Below, one piece after another: positions 16,859 to 25,613 of a stretch of 61,256 nt of DNA. The DNA lies in contig NZ_JADHVT010000011.1 of NCBI RefSeq assembly GCF_016783915.1, positions 1 to 61,256 on the forward strand, written 5' to 3'. A program made the translations under genes and the position numbers. Positions within the stretch are counted from its first letter, which is position 1; the number at the start of each line of letters is the position of its first letter. This DNA comes from Acidovorax sp. (lineage in GTDB: Bacteria; Pseudomonadota; Gammaproteobacteria; Burkholderiales; Burkholderiaceae_C). The notes beneath the pieces are model-generated. The model did not search any database. It saw nothing but the letters and a program-made list of their open reading frames with translations, and was not told the origin of the DNA.

Positions 16859-17493
16859 CGTCCTCGATGCAGCACGCCGTGCCCCACGCTTTTCAGGCGA
16901 GACCAGACCCGCAGAAACCCGACCGAGTGCGCCTGGGGCTCGGGCCAGGCGTCTCCACGCCGTGACCGGATCAGCCGAGCAGGCATTCCGGCGGCTACCA
17001 TCCCGGCGGGGACATCCTGCCGAACCAGCGCCCCCGCAGCCACCACAGCACCACGGCCAATGGTCACACCTTCCAAAACTATAGCGCCAGCCCCTATCCA
17101 AGCCCCATCTTCCACCGTGATTTTTGCGCGGGTGATCCGATTGCGCGCAATGATCGCATCTCCCTCGTCAATAGCGTGCCCCGCAGACAGGAGCTTGGCA
17201 TGGGGACCAATCAACACATCTTCACCAATATCAAGCCCCCCTTCCCCTGAGAGGTAGCACCCCACATTCACAATGGTACGAGCACCAATACGGATTCCCA
17301 CGAGGGGATCAGCCACTACGTCGCCCAGTACCAGGCGCGTGTGCGAATACAGACTGACTCCGTCGGCTAGACACAACACCCCTGAACGCTGGCCAAAGCG
17401 CATTACAGACACGGAGGGATCGATTCGACAATCTGCGCCGAGAACATCCACACCGGCATGCGCAAGCGTGAAATCAGGAACCCCTAGCAACAT
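16855..17493 (-). CDS. Left-handed beta-helix (hexapeptide) acyltransferase
   Basis: A 212-residue protein with imperfect hexapeptide repeats: VGIRIGARTIVNVGCYLSG, LDIGEDVLIGPHAKLLSAGH, then ITVEDGAWIGAGAIVLEGVTIGRGAVVAAGALV. This is the WbbJ/LacA-like left-handed beta-helix fold, and the AGH histidine in the H-A-I-D region is the likely catalytic base. It probably O-acetylates a sugar of the exported glycan. It follows the methyltransferase gene by 24 bp and overlaps the transglycosylase gene by ATGA. Confidence 0.88.
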   Translation of the reverse strand: MLLGVPDFTLAHAGVDVLGADCRIDPSVSVMRFGQRSGVLCLADGVSLYSHTRLVLGDVVADPLVGIRIGARTIVNVGCYLSGEGGLDIGEDVLIGPHAKLLSAGHAIDEGDAIIARNRITRAKITVEDGAWIGAGAIVLEGVTIGRGAVVAAGALVRQDVPAGMVAAGMPARLIRSRRGDAWPEPQAHSVGFLRVWSRLKSVGHGVLHRGR

Positions 17494-17517
17494 ATTTGCC
17501 CCACCATGACATTCGGC

Positions 17518-18510
17518 TCAGGCTCGGCCCACGAGCCGACGCAAACGTCCGAACCACACACTCTCGCGAGACTCTGCCTCGACCATTTTGGCCGCCAAGT
17601 CCGCCTCCACCACCTTCTTTTGCGCGCGCAAGATCTCCATCTCGGTGCGCAACTCATTAATTTCGAGCTGCATCTGACCGATGATTTCTTTGGCTTCAGA
17701 AAAGGCTTTCTGGTGCTCAAGTAGTGACGCGCGCTCGCGCTGATGAACCACCGTCAGGGCCTGCAAATCATCACGCAGCTTGTCTGCGATACCACGGGTC
17801 TCAATCAACTCCCAGGCCGATGCATCCACTGACGGGGTCACCACCACCATCCACTGGTACACGTCGAAGTCCTGCCAGCCAGCGAGCAGCGCCTGGCGCT
17901 GATCACCTGACAGCGAACTCCAGTACCAAGCGAACTCACTGCACTCCACCGGCACCCGGTTGGCCTCCCAGACCCTGGGCGCCCACCCGCAGTCCAGCAG
18001 CGCCTTTTCGATGCTGCGCTTGGTAAAGAACCGAACATGGGTTCTGTCCAGTTGCCCTTTGTCTGAATAATCGAAAATACCATTGCGCATCGCCGCCACC
18101 ACACCTGCATAAGCAATGTTGGGGACAGAAATCACCAAGCGCCCCATGGGGGTGACAAACTCGCTCAAACGATGCAGCACATCCTCGGGTTTTCTGAGAT
18201 GCTCCAACACATCGCAGGCCAGCACCGCATCGAAACGCCGACCAGCGAGCGCTTCCAACCAGTCCGTGCTGTCCAGATTCCCGGGGATGACTTCCACCCC
18301 TAACGTCTTGAGGACCTCCAAAGCCTCGGGGTCGTTTTCCACCACAGTCACCCGATGCCCGCGCGCCAACAAGACACGGGTCATGGCGCCAGGACCCGGG
18401 CCCAACTCCAAGACCGAGCCGCCATCCGGCGGAACACGACGTAAGATCCGTGCCGCCCACTCCTGCCCGTCTGGCTCGAAAGCGTAGTCGTAACGCTCAA
18501 CGTTGGTCAT
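17518..18510 (-). CDS. Class I methyltransferase with C-terminal coiled coil
   Basis: A 330-residue protein in two parts. Residues 1 to about 230 form an SAM-dependent methyltransferase with motif I VLELGPGPGAM (33-43), VVENDPEAL and LACDVLEHLRKPEDVL. Residues about 240-315 form a long coiled coil rich in E, K, R, L and Q, ending in the basic amphipathic tail VWFGRLRRLVGRA. This plan recalls WbdD-type chain terminators, where capping of the glycan is coupled to a coiled-coil ruler and a membrane anchor. Here the kinase domain is absent. The ATG at 18510 overlaps the previous stop as ATGA. Confidence 0.87.
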   Translation of the reverse strand: MTNVERYDYAFEPDGQEWAARILRRVPPDGGSVLELGPGPGAMTRVLLARGHRVTVVENDPEALEVLKTLGVEVIPGNLDSTDWLEALAGRRFDAVLACDVLEHLRKPEDVLHRLSEFVTPMGRLVISVPNIAYAGVVAAMRNGIFDYSDKGQLDRTHVRFFTKRSIEKALLDCGWAPRVWEANRVPVECSEFAWYWSSLSGDQRQALLAGWQDFDVYQWMVVVTPSVDASAWELIETRGIADKLRDDLQALTVVHQRERASLLEHQKAFSEAKEIIGQMQLEINELRTEMEILRAQKKVVEADLAAKMVEAESRESVWFGRLRRLVGRA

Positions 18511-19400
18511 AGATTCCCCTCCGCTCCTGATGTCGGCTGCCACATCTGATCCCATAATCCCCAATGCCACCATGCCCAGGGCCTGGCTATGACGTCCTGT
18601 TCCAGGCGTTGAACGACGGTATCAATAGCCTTCCCAGGATTGTCCGGCAGCCGCTCGACAACCACCTCCAGGTGGGCCGGGCTTCGCGAATATGTCACCG
18701 CATGCAGCAATGGAACACCCGTGGACTGAGCCAGGCGCTCTATGCCGGTGGGCAGATTCAGCGCCCCCCCTAAAAAAGGATGACCACGCAAACGACCAAA
18801 CTCGGGTCGCCATGCGTCGGCCAAAATCACCCACCCCTGGCCCGCCCGCAGGCTCTCGTGCACCGGGCGCAGGCCGTCACTCGTGGTGTGCCATCTTCCC
18901 CCAGTGACCTGGGTATAGCCGCGTATCTTTCGCAGCAGAAATCGACGCTGCGCCGACTGAAGCTCTGCATTGTCAAGCACTGGCATCGTCAGGACATTGG
19001 TGGCGACCCCCACTCGGGCGAGCGCTACCGGCGCGGTCAGTATCCGATCGAAGTGATTGAGCACCAAGATGAACCCCTTGCCCTGGCGGGTCAGGCTTTT
19101 CGCATACTCAGCCCCTTGCAGATCGATAGCAGGCCCCCCCCAGCGGCCCAGACGGTGGAACGCCATGGCGTCCACCATCTCCTGGGCCAGCATGGCCAGA
19201 TGAGCCTTTGCCCATTGGGCGTACTCAGCGTCCGTGGCATGCGGGAACACCCGAGCAAAAAGGCTTTCCAGCCAGCGCAATAGATGTTCACGTTCCGAGG
19301 GGGATTCGCGACCTATCCGTCTGGCCAGCCGCCATGGCAAGGTCGTGGGCACACGAGCAATAGAGGGAAATAGCAGGTCCAGAGACCAATCACGCGTCAT
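18507..19400 (-). CDS. LpxL/HtrB-like acyltransferase with altered active-site motif
   Basis: A 297-residue protein of the LpxL lipid A acyltransferase superfamily, with HLAMLAQEMVDAM near 67-79, a VLNHFDR segment around His116 and the C-terminal PWAWWHWGLWDQ. Canonical members have His-X4-Glu/Asp, as in HFGNWE. Here the residue four after His116 is Leu121 and an Asp sits at 118, so the usual dyad is absent. It may acylate a glycan or lipid differently, or be inactive. It lies between Wzt and the methyltransferase with ATGA overlaps on both sides. Confidence 0.8.
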   Translation of the reverse strand: MTRDWSLDLLFPSIARVPTTLPWRLARRIGRESPSEREHLLRWLESLFARVFPHATDAEYAQWAKAHLAMLAQEMVDAMAFHRLGRWGGPAIDLQGAEYAKSLTRQGKGFILVLNHFDRILTAPVALARVGVATNVLTMPVLDNAELQSAQRRFLLRKIRGYTQVTGGRWHTTSDGLRPVHESLRAGQGWVILADAWRPEFGRLRGHPFLGGALNLPTGIERLAQSTGVPLLHAVTYSRSPAHLEVVVERLPDNPGKAIDTVVQRLEQDVIARPWAWWHWGLWDQMWQPTSGAEGNL

Positions 19401-20617
19401 TCCACCAATACCCATTCATGCTCGAGCCAGGTCACACCAAACTCTCGGTGTTTTTGGTTTAGCACGGTAAAGGGCTGAATCAGCTCTGCCATGTCCAGAA
19501 CCTGGATGCCTGAATCATCCAGAACATACACACTCCACAGGTATTCCCCAGACAGCAAAGACAACCGAGGAAATCGCATGCGAATCCGGTGAGTGCCGAC
19601 GCCCTGGAGCGGCTTCTCTTCCGCCCGGAACTGCGTACTAGTGCCAAACACATTGTCCTTGTCCGGACGGACGATGGCAAACAGCACATGAAATGGCGCA
19701 TCGGCGTAAGACTCGATCACGATCTCCACTGACATATCCTGAAACGAGTCCACCTGCGCAGGATTGACCCCATCCCCGGTCTCGATGGTCAGCCCCCCGA
19801 TCTTCACCAGCGCCAGCGCCGACAACGGTGCAATCGACTGTTCCGCATCGTCTTTTTTTACGATCTCATTCGACTCGACACGCAGATGCGCATACCGACG
19901 CCGTTCATGCGATTCGTAGGCAGTCACCACGTCCTCGGTCGCTCCAATAGCCTGTATCCGCCCGCCATGAATCCACGCGGCGCGTTGGCACAGGCTTCGC
20001 ACCTGGTACAGATTGTGGGAACAAAAAAGGACCGTCGCACCACGTTCACGCAGCTCCAGAATGCGGTTCAGGCTCTTTTTCTGGAAATGCAGATCCCCCA
20101 CAGAGAGGGCCTCATCCACGATCAATACGTCGGGATCGATGGCCGTCGCGGCAGCAAATGCCAAACGCATGAACATGCCAGATGAATAGGTCTTCACAGG
20201 GCGCTCCAGCGTCTCCTCTGTCAGCTCAGAGAAGGCTGTTGCCCGGACGATGAATTCCTCCATGGCATGCCCCTCCAACCCATGGAGGGCAGCCATGAAA
20301 CGGATGTTGTCATAGCCCGACTCCTCGGGATGAAAACCGGCGCCGAGTTCCAGAAGTGCAGCCACACGCCCCTCTTGCGTCACCTGCCCGCACGTAGGCC
20401 GGATAGTGCCCGCAGCAATCTTCAGCAGGGTGCTTTTGCCTGCGCCGTTCTCGCCGATCAGCCCGAACGTCTCGCCGGACTTCACCTCAAAATCGATACC
20501 GGTCAGTGCCACATGCACCCGGTGGCGCTGGCTACGTGTCACCCACTCCCACAATCTGTCCTGAGGACGGGCATACACCATGTAGGTTTTCTCGATACCC
20601 TCAAAGCGGATAGTCAT
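19397..20617 (-). CDS. wzt: Wzt-type polysaccharide ABC exporter ATPase with C-terminal glycan-binding domain
   Basis: A 406-residue protein. The N-terminal ATPase has Walker A GENGAGKST (55-63), signature YSSGM near 168 and Walker B DPDVLIVDEALSVGD. Residues from about 250 form a beta-rich extension like the carbohydrate-binding domain of Wzt, which recognises the capped end of the O-antigen. This places the glycan in the ABC-transporter-dependent pathway. The permease gene ends 3 bp upstream, and the downstream acyltransferase gene overlaps by ATGA. Confidence 0.93.
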   Translation of the reverse strand: MTIRFEGIEKTYMVYARPQDRLWEWVTRSQRHRVHVALTGIDFEVKSGETFGLIGENGAGKSTLLKIAAGTIRPTCGQVTQEGRVAALLELGAGFHPEESGYDNIRFMAALHGLEGHAMEEFIVRATAFSELTEETLERPVKTYSSGMFMRLAFAAATAIDPDVLIVDEALSVGDLHFQKKSLNRILELRERGATVLFCSHNLYQVRSLCQRAAWIHGGRIQAIGATEDVVTAYESHERRRYAHLRVESNEIVKKDDAEQSIAPLSALALVKIGGLTIETGDGVNPAQVDSFQDMSVEIVIESYADAPFHVLFAIVRPDKDNVFGTSTQFRAEEKPLQGVGTHRIRMRFPRLSLLSGEYLWSVYVLDDSGIQVLDMAELIQPFTVLNQKHREFGVTWLEHEWVLVE

Positions 20618-20620
20618 GAT

Positions 20621-21445
20621 TTACAAGGCCTCGCCCAGCGCGGACTTCATCGAACGGAAGAACCACCACCCACCACCGCCGAGCAGCACCACCCACACCG
20701 CCAAAGCCACTGGTGTACCTGGAGGCACAGGCATATGCAGCACGGTTCCCTGCACCATCAACACCAAACAGGCCAGTGGATTGAACAAGAACCAACGATG
20801 AAACTGCTCCGGCACCTGCGACAGCGGATACACGATGGGCGTCACGTAAAACCACAGCTGCAAGCCAAAAGCCACCATGGACCCCACATCGCGCCACAGG
20901 AAATGCGCCATGCTGAGCAACAAAGCAAGACCATAGGTCAGCGCAATCTGGGCCAGCACCAAAGCAGGCAGCCATGCGAGCGACGCATAGGGCCCCACGC
21001 CCTGCACTACCGACAGCACCAGCAACAGCCCGTATCCAATGCACAGAACCAGCAGACTCCCCCCGACCGACACAGCGGGCAGAATCTCTGCAGGCATGGG
21101 TTGCTTACGCAAAAAGTCTTCATATGCGGCCAAGCACCCTACGCCTCGACCGATGGCATCAGTGAACGGAAGCCAAACAGCCAGCCCCGCCAGCAGGTGC
21201 AACAGATAGCCGTTGTTCACATCAAGCCCGGGCACCCGCACGGCGAGCACCAAGCCAAACAGCACATAGAAGATCGCCAGGGAAGCCAAGGGCTGAACAA
21301 ACGCCCAGGCAAACCCTAGCACCGACCCAGCATAACGGGTCTTGAACTCCCGCACCATCCAGTACCGCCACAGAACCCACAACTGGCGCGCGCTCCTGGG
21401 AGCCGCCGAAGACACTGCTGTCACAGAGGATTCTGGGCGCGTCAT
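20621..21445 (-). CDS. wzm: Wzm-type ABC-2 polysaccharide export permease
   Basis: A 274-residue inner-membrane permease with about six transmembrane segments and the ABC-2 pattern, including WYFVTPIVYPLSQVP-like residues (LWFYVTPIVYPLSQVPEQ) and the LFNPLACLVLMVQG loop. It pairs with Wzt to carry lipid-linked glycan to the periplasm. The ATG at 21445 gives the ATGA overlap with the epimerase gene and is preferred over 21463. Confidence 0.92.
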   Translation of the reverse strand: MTRPESSVTAVSSAAPRSARQLWVLWRYWMVREFKTRYAGSVLGFAWAFVQPLASLAIFYVLFGLVLAVRVPGLDVNNGYLLHLLAGLAVWLPFTDAIGRGVGCLAAYEDFLRKQPMPAEILPAVSVGGSLLVLCIGYGLLLVLSVVQGVGPYASLAWLPALVLAQIALTYGLALLLSMAHFLWRDVGSMVAFGLQLWFYVTPIVYPLSQVPEQFHRWFLFNPLACLVLMVQGTVLHMPVPPGTPVALAVWVVLLGGGGWWFFRSMKSALGEAL

Positions 21446-22362
21446 GGCACCGTCCGCAGCCACTGCACAGACTTGGCCACGCCCTCCTCAAAAGCCATCG
21501 CCGGGGCCCACAGCAGTTCCTCCCGGGCACGTTGGATGTCCAGCACATTGACCGGAGGGTCAAACGGACGCGCCAGAAAAACTCTCCGGTCTATAGTCTT
21601 GCCCAACAACTGCTCCAGGGTATGGATGATGTCGTTCACACTGTGTCCCGTACCACCACCAATGTTGAAGATCCGCGTCGGCCCCTCGTGGCGCGCTGCA
21701 CATACAAATGCGTGCCCCACATCGGCCGCATAAACAAAATCTCGCACCACGGAGCCATCGCCCCACACGTCTAACGGCTGACCATGCAATGCCCTGTGGG
21801 CAAAAACTGCAATCACGCCTTGCACTCCATGGGGCTGCTGCCACTCGCCATAAGGATTGCTTAGCCGCAAGATGCGGCATGGCAGGCCATGCTGCGTCTC
21901 CTCGATACGCAAATGGTGCTCAATCGCCAGTTTGGTGGCACCATAAGCTCCCATAGGCATGGTCGGGTGCGCTTCGCTCAGCGGGACAAATTGCGGCCGC
22001 CCATACACGGCTCCGCCCGACGAGGCAAACAACAGCCTGGGGCGAGCCTCCTTCTGGCGCAGCGCCTGCAACAGGCGCAGGGTGCCCACCAGGTTGGTCT
22101 GCGCGTCCTGCACTGGGTCTTCACTCGCCGTGGCGGGCACGGTGGACGAAGCCAGATGAACGATCACATCCGCACCGCCTACTCTGTCCCACCAGGAGGC
22201 CAAGTCAAAACAATCCGCTTGCACCTCACCCGCCAGCCAGGGGGCACTTCCCGGTTGCGGCAGCATCCGGTCCACCGACCACACCGCCATGCCCTCGACC
22301 GCCAAGGAGCGTCCGATGTGGCGCCCCAGGAAGCCAGCACCGCCCAGAATGGCGCAACGCAT
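21442..22362 (-). CDS. NAD-dependent nucleotide-sugar epimerase/dehydratase
   Basis: A 306-residue extended SDR. It has the Rossmann motif GGAGFLG (7-13), HLASST at 69-74, SSGGAVYG and the catalytic Tyr140-x3-Lys144 (YGATK), then RLSNPYGEWQ and GDGSVVRDFVYAADV typical of UDP-glucose 4-epimerase-like enzymes. It probably makes a sugar nucleotide for the glycan. The exact epimerised position is not deducible. Its start overlaps the glycosyltransferase stop as TGATG. Confidence 0.88.
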   Translation of the reverse strand: MRCAILGGAGFLGRHIGRSLAVEGMAVWSVDRMLPQPGSAPWLAGEVQADCFDLASWWDRVGGADVIVHLASSTVPATASEDPVQDAQTNLVGTLRLLQALRQKEARPRLLFASSGGAVYGRPQFVPLSEAHPTMPMGAYGATKLAIEHHLRIEETQHGLPCRILRLSNPYGEWQQPHGVQGVIAVFAHRALHGQPLDVWGDGSVVRDFVYAADVGHAFVCAARHEGPTRIFNIGGGTGHSVNDIIHTLEQLLGKTIDRRVFLARPFDPPVNVLDIQRAREELLWAPAMAFEEGVAKSVQWLRTVP

Positions 22363-23585
22363 CAGGATTCACCTCGCGGTTTCTGCGCACGGGCGCGCTG
22401 CAAGCCCACTTCGAAATCACGGGCCACGGCATCCCAGGTCTGGCTTCGGGCAAACGCCTCGGCACGCTGGCTCATGGCGTGGCGCCGCGCATTGTCCTCC
22501 AGCAAGACACACACAGCGTCTGCAAGCTTTTCGGGCGATGACTCCGCCAGCATCACCACATCATCGTTGAGCAGCCACTCCACGTTGGCCCCCCTGTTGG
22601 ACACCACGGCACAGCCGCTTGACATCAGCTCCAGAGGAAGCAGCGATGCATTGGTGAGCGACAGCACCAGCGCGGCATCGCACTGGCTGTAGAGGTCAGG
22701 CAGATCGTCCAGCGCCAACGTGCCGCAATTCAGGTGCGGAAACGGAATGTGGTAGCCCGCCGTGTCCCAGCCCGCCAGCACAAACTGCACATCGGGCAAA
22801 CGCTCCCAGACGGCATTCAGCACCAGCAGGCCCAGTTCAAACGCACGCCGGGGCGTAGGAGGGCGGGCATAGAAGAACACCCTGCGGATTTCCGGCTCGC
22901 GCCGGGGCAGGCGGCGGTAACGCTCCAGCTCCACACCAAAACCCACCGGATGGGTGGTCATGCCGTATTCCTGCGCCAGCTTCTGCGCCAGCCAGCCACC
23001 AGCCGTGATGCCAAAGAATCCGAAATGGTAGGTGTTCTCGGCCAGCACCGACTCTGACCCCGCCGGGTAAAAATGGGGCTCGTAGTCCTGCACGAAATAC
23101 AGTTTGTGCTGGGCGCCCGCGAATGCCCGCACGGCATAGGCCGTGTCCCAGCCCGTGGCCAGGGCAAACTCGCAAGGAGGCAGTTGGTCCAGCCCCAGCA
23201 GCACCTCGGCCTGCAATGGGAAAAAATGCTCGCGTATTTCGTCACGCGCCTCGTCTGCGTTCTGGTGCATGACGGGCTTGCCGATCACGATGGTGGACGT
23301 GTAGCCCATCTGCTCCAGATGCCAGATCGTGCGGAAAATATTGAGATGCCCTCCCGAGCCCAGGTTGAAATCGGGGATAAACCACAGAAGGGTTCCCACC
23401 CTGGCCTCGCCCGGCAAGGCATGCAGCGCATAAGGCAGTGCAAAGTCGTAATGCCGGAAAACATCGACATACCGGCCGGGCCCCTGGCGCAGGCGGCGTA
23501 CCACGGCACGCAGGGCAGGGACCACCCCTTCCTTGCGCACCATCTCCTTCACGCGCCAGATTTTCTTCTTGAGGTTCAATGCCAT
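22362..23585 (-). CDS. WsaF-like glycosyltransferase (probable rhamnosyltransferase)
   Basis: A 407-residue GT-B enzyme. The segment LLWFIPDFNLGSGGHLNIFRTIWHLE (about 66-91) and FVQDYEPHFYPAGSE (about 164-178) closely resemble WsaF, the rhamnosyltransferase of Geobacillus S-layer glycans. The C-terminal LLPLELMSSGCAVVSNRG is a GT4-type nucleotide-sugar site. It probably extends a rhamnan chain using dTDP-rhamnose from the rfb genes 20 kb upstream in the same island. Confidence 0.85.
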   Translation of the reverse strand: MALNLKKKIWRVKEMVRKEGVVPALRAVVRRLRQGPGRYVDVFRHYDFALPYALHALPGEARVGTLLWFIPDFNLGSGGHLNIFRTIWHLEQMGYTSTIVIGKPVMHQNADEARDEIREHFFPLQAEVLLGLDQLPPCEFALATGWDTAYAVRAFAGAQHKLYFVQDYEPHFYPAGSESVLAENTYHFGFFGITAGGWLAQKLAQEYGMTTHPVGFGVELERYRRLPRREPEIRRVFFYARPPTPRRAFELGLLVLNAVWERLPDVQFVLAGWDTAGYHIPFPHLNCGTLALDDLPDLYSQCDAALVLSLTNASLLPLELMSSGCAVVSNRGANVEWLLNDDVVMLAESSPEKLADAVCVLLEDNARRHAMSQRAEAFARSQTWDAVARDFEVGLQRARAQKPRGES

Positions 23586-23587
23586 GG

Positions 23588-24565
23588 TCAGGCTGCCCCT
23601 GCACGCTGCAATTGCTCATCGCGCGACACCGAGCGCAACAGCCAGGCGGGCAGACGGTCATGGCGCGTGCCCAGGTACTGCCCCACCACACGAGCCAGCT
23701 CAATGCACGCCATGTACCCTGCATTCTTGAACAATCGCCACCCGCGCAAGCCACCGCTGCGCAACCACGCAAGATCCCGCTTGGCCAAATGCGCGGCCGA
23801 CCGCAGTGCCTGGGGCAGGTGATCCTGGATGCGGTAGCCAAAATAGAGGTTGAATGATCGCGCCTCGTCAAAATTGCGTTGCAACGTTTCCCACACGCCG
23901 AAATCGTGCGAGTGGTACACCACCGCATCGGGAACAAAGGCTTTGGCATGGCCCGCCTCAATGGCGCGCAAGGCCCAGGTCTGATCTTCGGCAAAAGCCA
24001 CTTCGGGCAAGGGCAACTGCGCCCATACCGAACGACGGATACACGAGTTGTTGCTGGAAAAGAAATGCAACCACTGCCGATAACCGGGGTCGGCAGCAAA
24101 ACGGGCGCGGTCTTCCAGGCGCACCACCGATAGCTTGTCGCCAAAACCGGCAAAGTGCTGGTTCAGCTCGCAGTGCGTGACGTGGCGGGCGTGGGGATGA
24201 GCCCGATGCGGGCCGAAAGCTCCCGCAATTGCAGGATCAGAATCGCAGCCATGCACCATGTTGGCCAACCATTGCGGGCTGGCGGGCCGTGCGTCCTGTG
24301 TGATAAATACCAGAAACTCACCAGCAGCCATCGACGCCAGAAAGTTACGTGTTCGCCCGTGGCCGAACTCCGCTGCGGGAATGGTCTCAACGCGCACGCC
24401 ATAGTGGCGCGCCAACTCGACGGAGCCATCCGACGAGCCAGAGTCCACCACGATCACTTCAAAGGGCCACGGTGCCTGCTGGGCCAGCACTGCCTCCAGC
24501 ACATCGCCCAGTAAGGGCCCGCCATTTTTGACTGGTATTAATACAGACGCTCGAATATCAGCCAT
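23588..24565 (-). CDS. GT2 family glycosyltransferase (rhamnosyltransferase-like)
   Basis: A 325-residue GT-A enzyme. SVLIPVKNGG (7-16), VIVVDSGSSDGS (38-49), FGHGRTRNF and FITQDARPASPQWL carry the nucleotide-binding and metal-binding acidic residues. FAEDQTWALRAIEAG contains the ED acid motif. The FGHGRTRN and ITQDA phrases are typical of dTDP-rhamnosyltransferases. The ATG at 24565 is preferred because the GT2 core begins at once. It is 2 bp upstream of the WsaF-like gene. The gap from the PPIase gene is 85 bp. Confidence 0.88.
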   Translation of the reverse strand: MADIRASVLIPVKNGGPLLGDVLEAVLAQQAPWPFEVIVVDSGSSDGSVELARHYGVRVETIPAAEFGHGRTRNFLASMAAGEFLVFITQDARPASPQWLANMVHGCDSDPAIAGAFGPHRAHPHARHVTHCELNQHFAGFGDKLSVVRLEDRARFAADPGYRQWLHFFSSNNSCIRRSVWAQLPLPEVAFAEDQTWALRAIEAGHAKAFVPDAVVYHSHDFGVWETLQRNFDEARSFNLYFGYRIQDHLPQALRSAAHLAKRDLAWLRSGGLRGWRLFKNAGYMACIELARVVGQYLGTRHDRLPAWLLRSVSRDEQLQRAGAA

Positions 24566-24650
24566 GCGATGCAACAGCAAGTCCTAAAGAAGGCAAACCT
24601 GGGAGTCTAACAAAAGCGCCTAAAGGGACCTACCCGACGCAGCCTGGCAG

Positions 24651-25598
24651 CTATTGCTGCGGTTTCGCATCAACCTTGTCGTCTGGTTTGCCGTCCGCCT
24701 TATCCGCGGCAATGCTGTTGGCCCCGGTCGTAAATTCACGGATAGCTGCGCGGTCAATTTCCACCCCATAACGCTTGAACAGATCAGTGCGGATCCTGAT
24801 TTGCGCCTCCTGACGACAATGACTCGCGGCACGGCTAACGGCGAAGGACTTTGACTCATCCCACGACAGTTGGCGAGCCTCGCGCTTCTGCAGCACTGAG
24901 AACAGGTACACGTAATCGCCCTCCTGCACCGGCCCCAACATCTCACCCGCCTTCACCGTCTGCAGAGCGCGCATGAGAGTGTGATCACCATCCAGCGTTA
25001 ACCAACCCAAGTCACCCTGAGTATCCAGCGAATACTCCCCTTGCGCACGCATGGCCACAAGGGCAAACTTCCTCTGCCCCTGAGCCACAGCTCGGGCTTG
25101 ATCCTGCAACCAAGCCATGGCAGAGCCACCGCCGATTTCGGTCGCAGCTGGAAGAATGATACGTTCGACGCGCGCCTGTGGCGGCAACACAAAAGCTTCC
25201 GGATGGGCGTCGTAGTACTGACGCGCCTCCTGTTCACTGGCGGGGGGTTCGCACGCAGGTGCCTGATTTTTATAGACCGACAGCCCGTACACATCATCAA
25301 AACGCTGAAGTACACCGTCTGCCAGCTTGCGTGGGAGCTTCAGGCGTTCACCCTCCAGCACAAGCACACGGGTCATGACCATTTCCTGCACCGTACCCTC
25401 TACCCCCCAGGCGTTGCGCGCAATCTGGCGAAGGTCGATACGACGCCCCAGGTAATCTGACAGATCCTGTCCGCTCACCACTTCGCCATTCGCCAAGCGA
25501 GCCAGGGGTTTGTCCATCAAGGCTGAAGACTGAGCCCACGCCGATATCAACGTCATTCCCACCAAAGCGAAGACAATATTTCGAATTTTCACTCTCAT
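24651..25598 (-). CDS. Parvulin-type peptidyl-prolyl isomerase, exported
   Basis: A 315-residue protein with an N-terminal signal peptide ending near AWAQ (residues 20-23). The SurA/PpiD-like N-terminal helical part is followed by a PpiC-like domain: VLPPQARVERIIL, ARAVAQGQRKFALVA and GDLGWLTLDGDHTLMRALQTVKAGEMLGPVQ (about 130-250). The C-terminus is rich in D, K and A. It probably acts in the periplasm. It lies between the lipoprotein and the glycan genes and could be a chaperone for the surface or secreted protein, by context only. Confidence 0.82.
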   Translation of the reverse strand: MRVKIRNIVFALVGMTLISAWAQSSALMDKPLARLANGEVVSGQDLSDYLGRRIDLRQIARNAWGVEGTVQEMVMTRVLVLEGERLKLPRKLADGVLQRFDDVYGLSVYKNQAPACEPPASEQEARQYYDAHPEAFVLPPQARVERIILPAATEIGGGSAMAWLQDQARAVAQGQRKFALVAMRAQGEYSLDTQGDLGWLTLDGDHTLMRALQTVKAGEMLGPVQEGDYVYLFSVLQKREARQLSWDESKSFAVSRAASHCRQEAQIRIRTDLFKRYGVEIDRAAIREFTTGANSIAADKADGKPDDKVDAKPQQ

Positions 25599-25613
25599 TT
25601 CTTTTAATCCTGT

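Noticed and set aside
17070-17100. Sequence resembling the head of the interspersed repeat in the acetyltransferase gene (AAAACTATAGCGCC)
   Set aside because: It encodes GAIVLEGVTIG, a normal hexapeptide repeat of the family, so the likeness is explained by protein constraint and the repeat body is missing.
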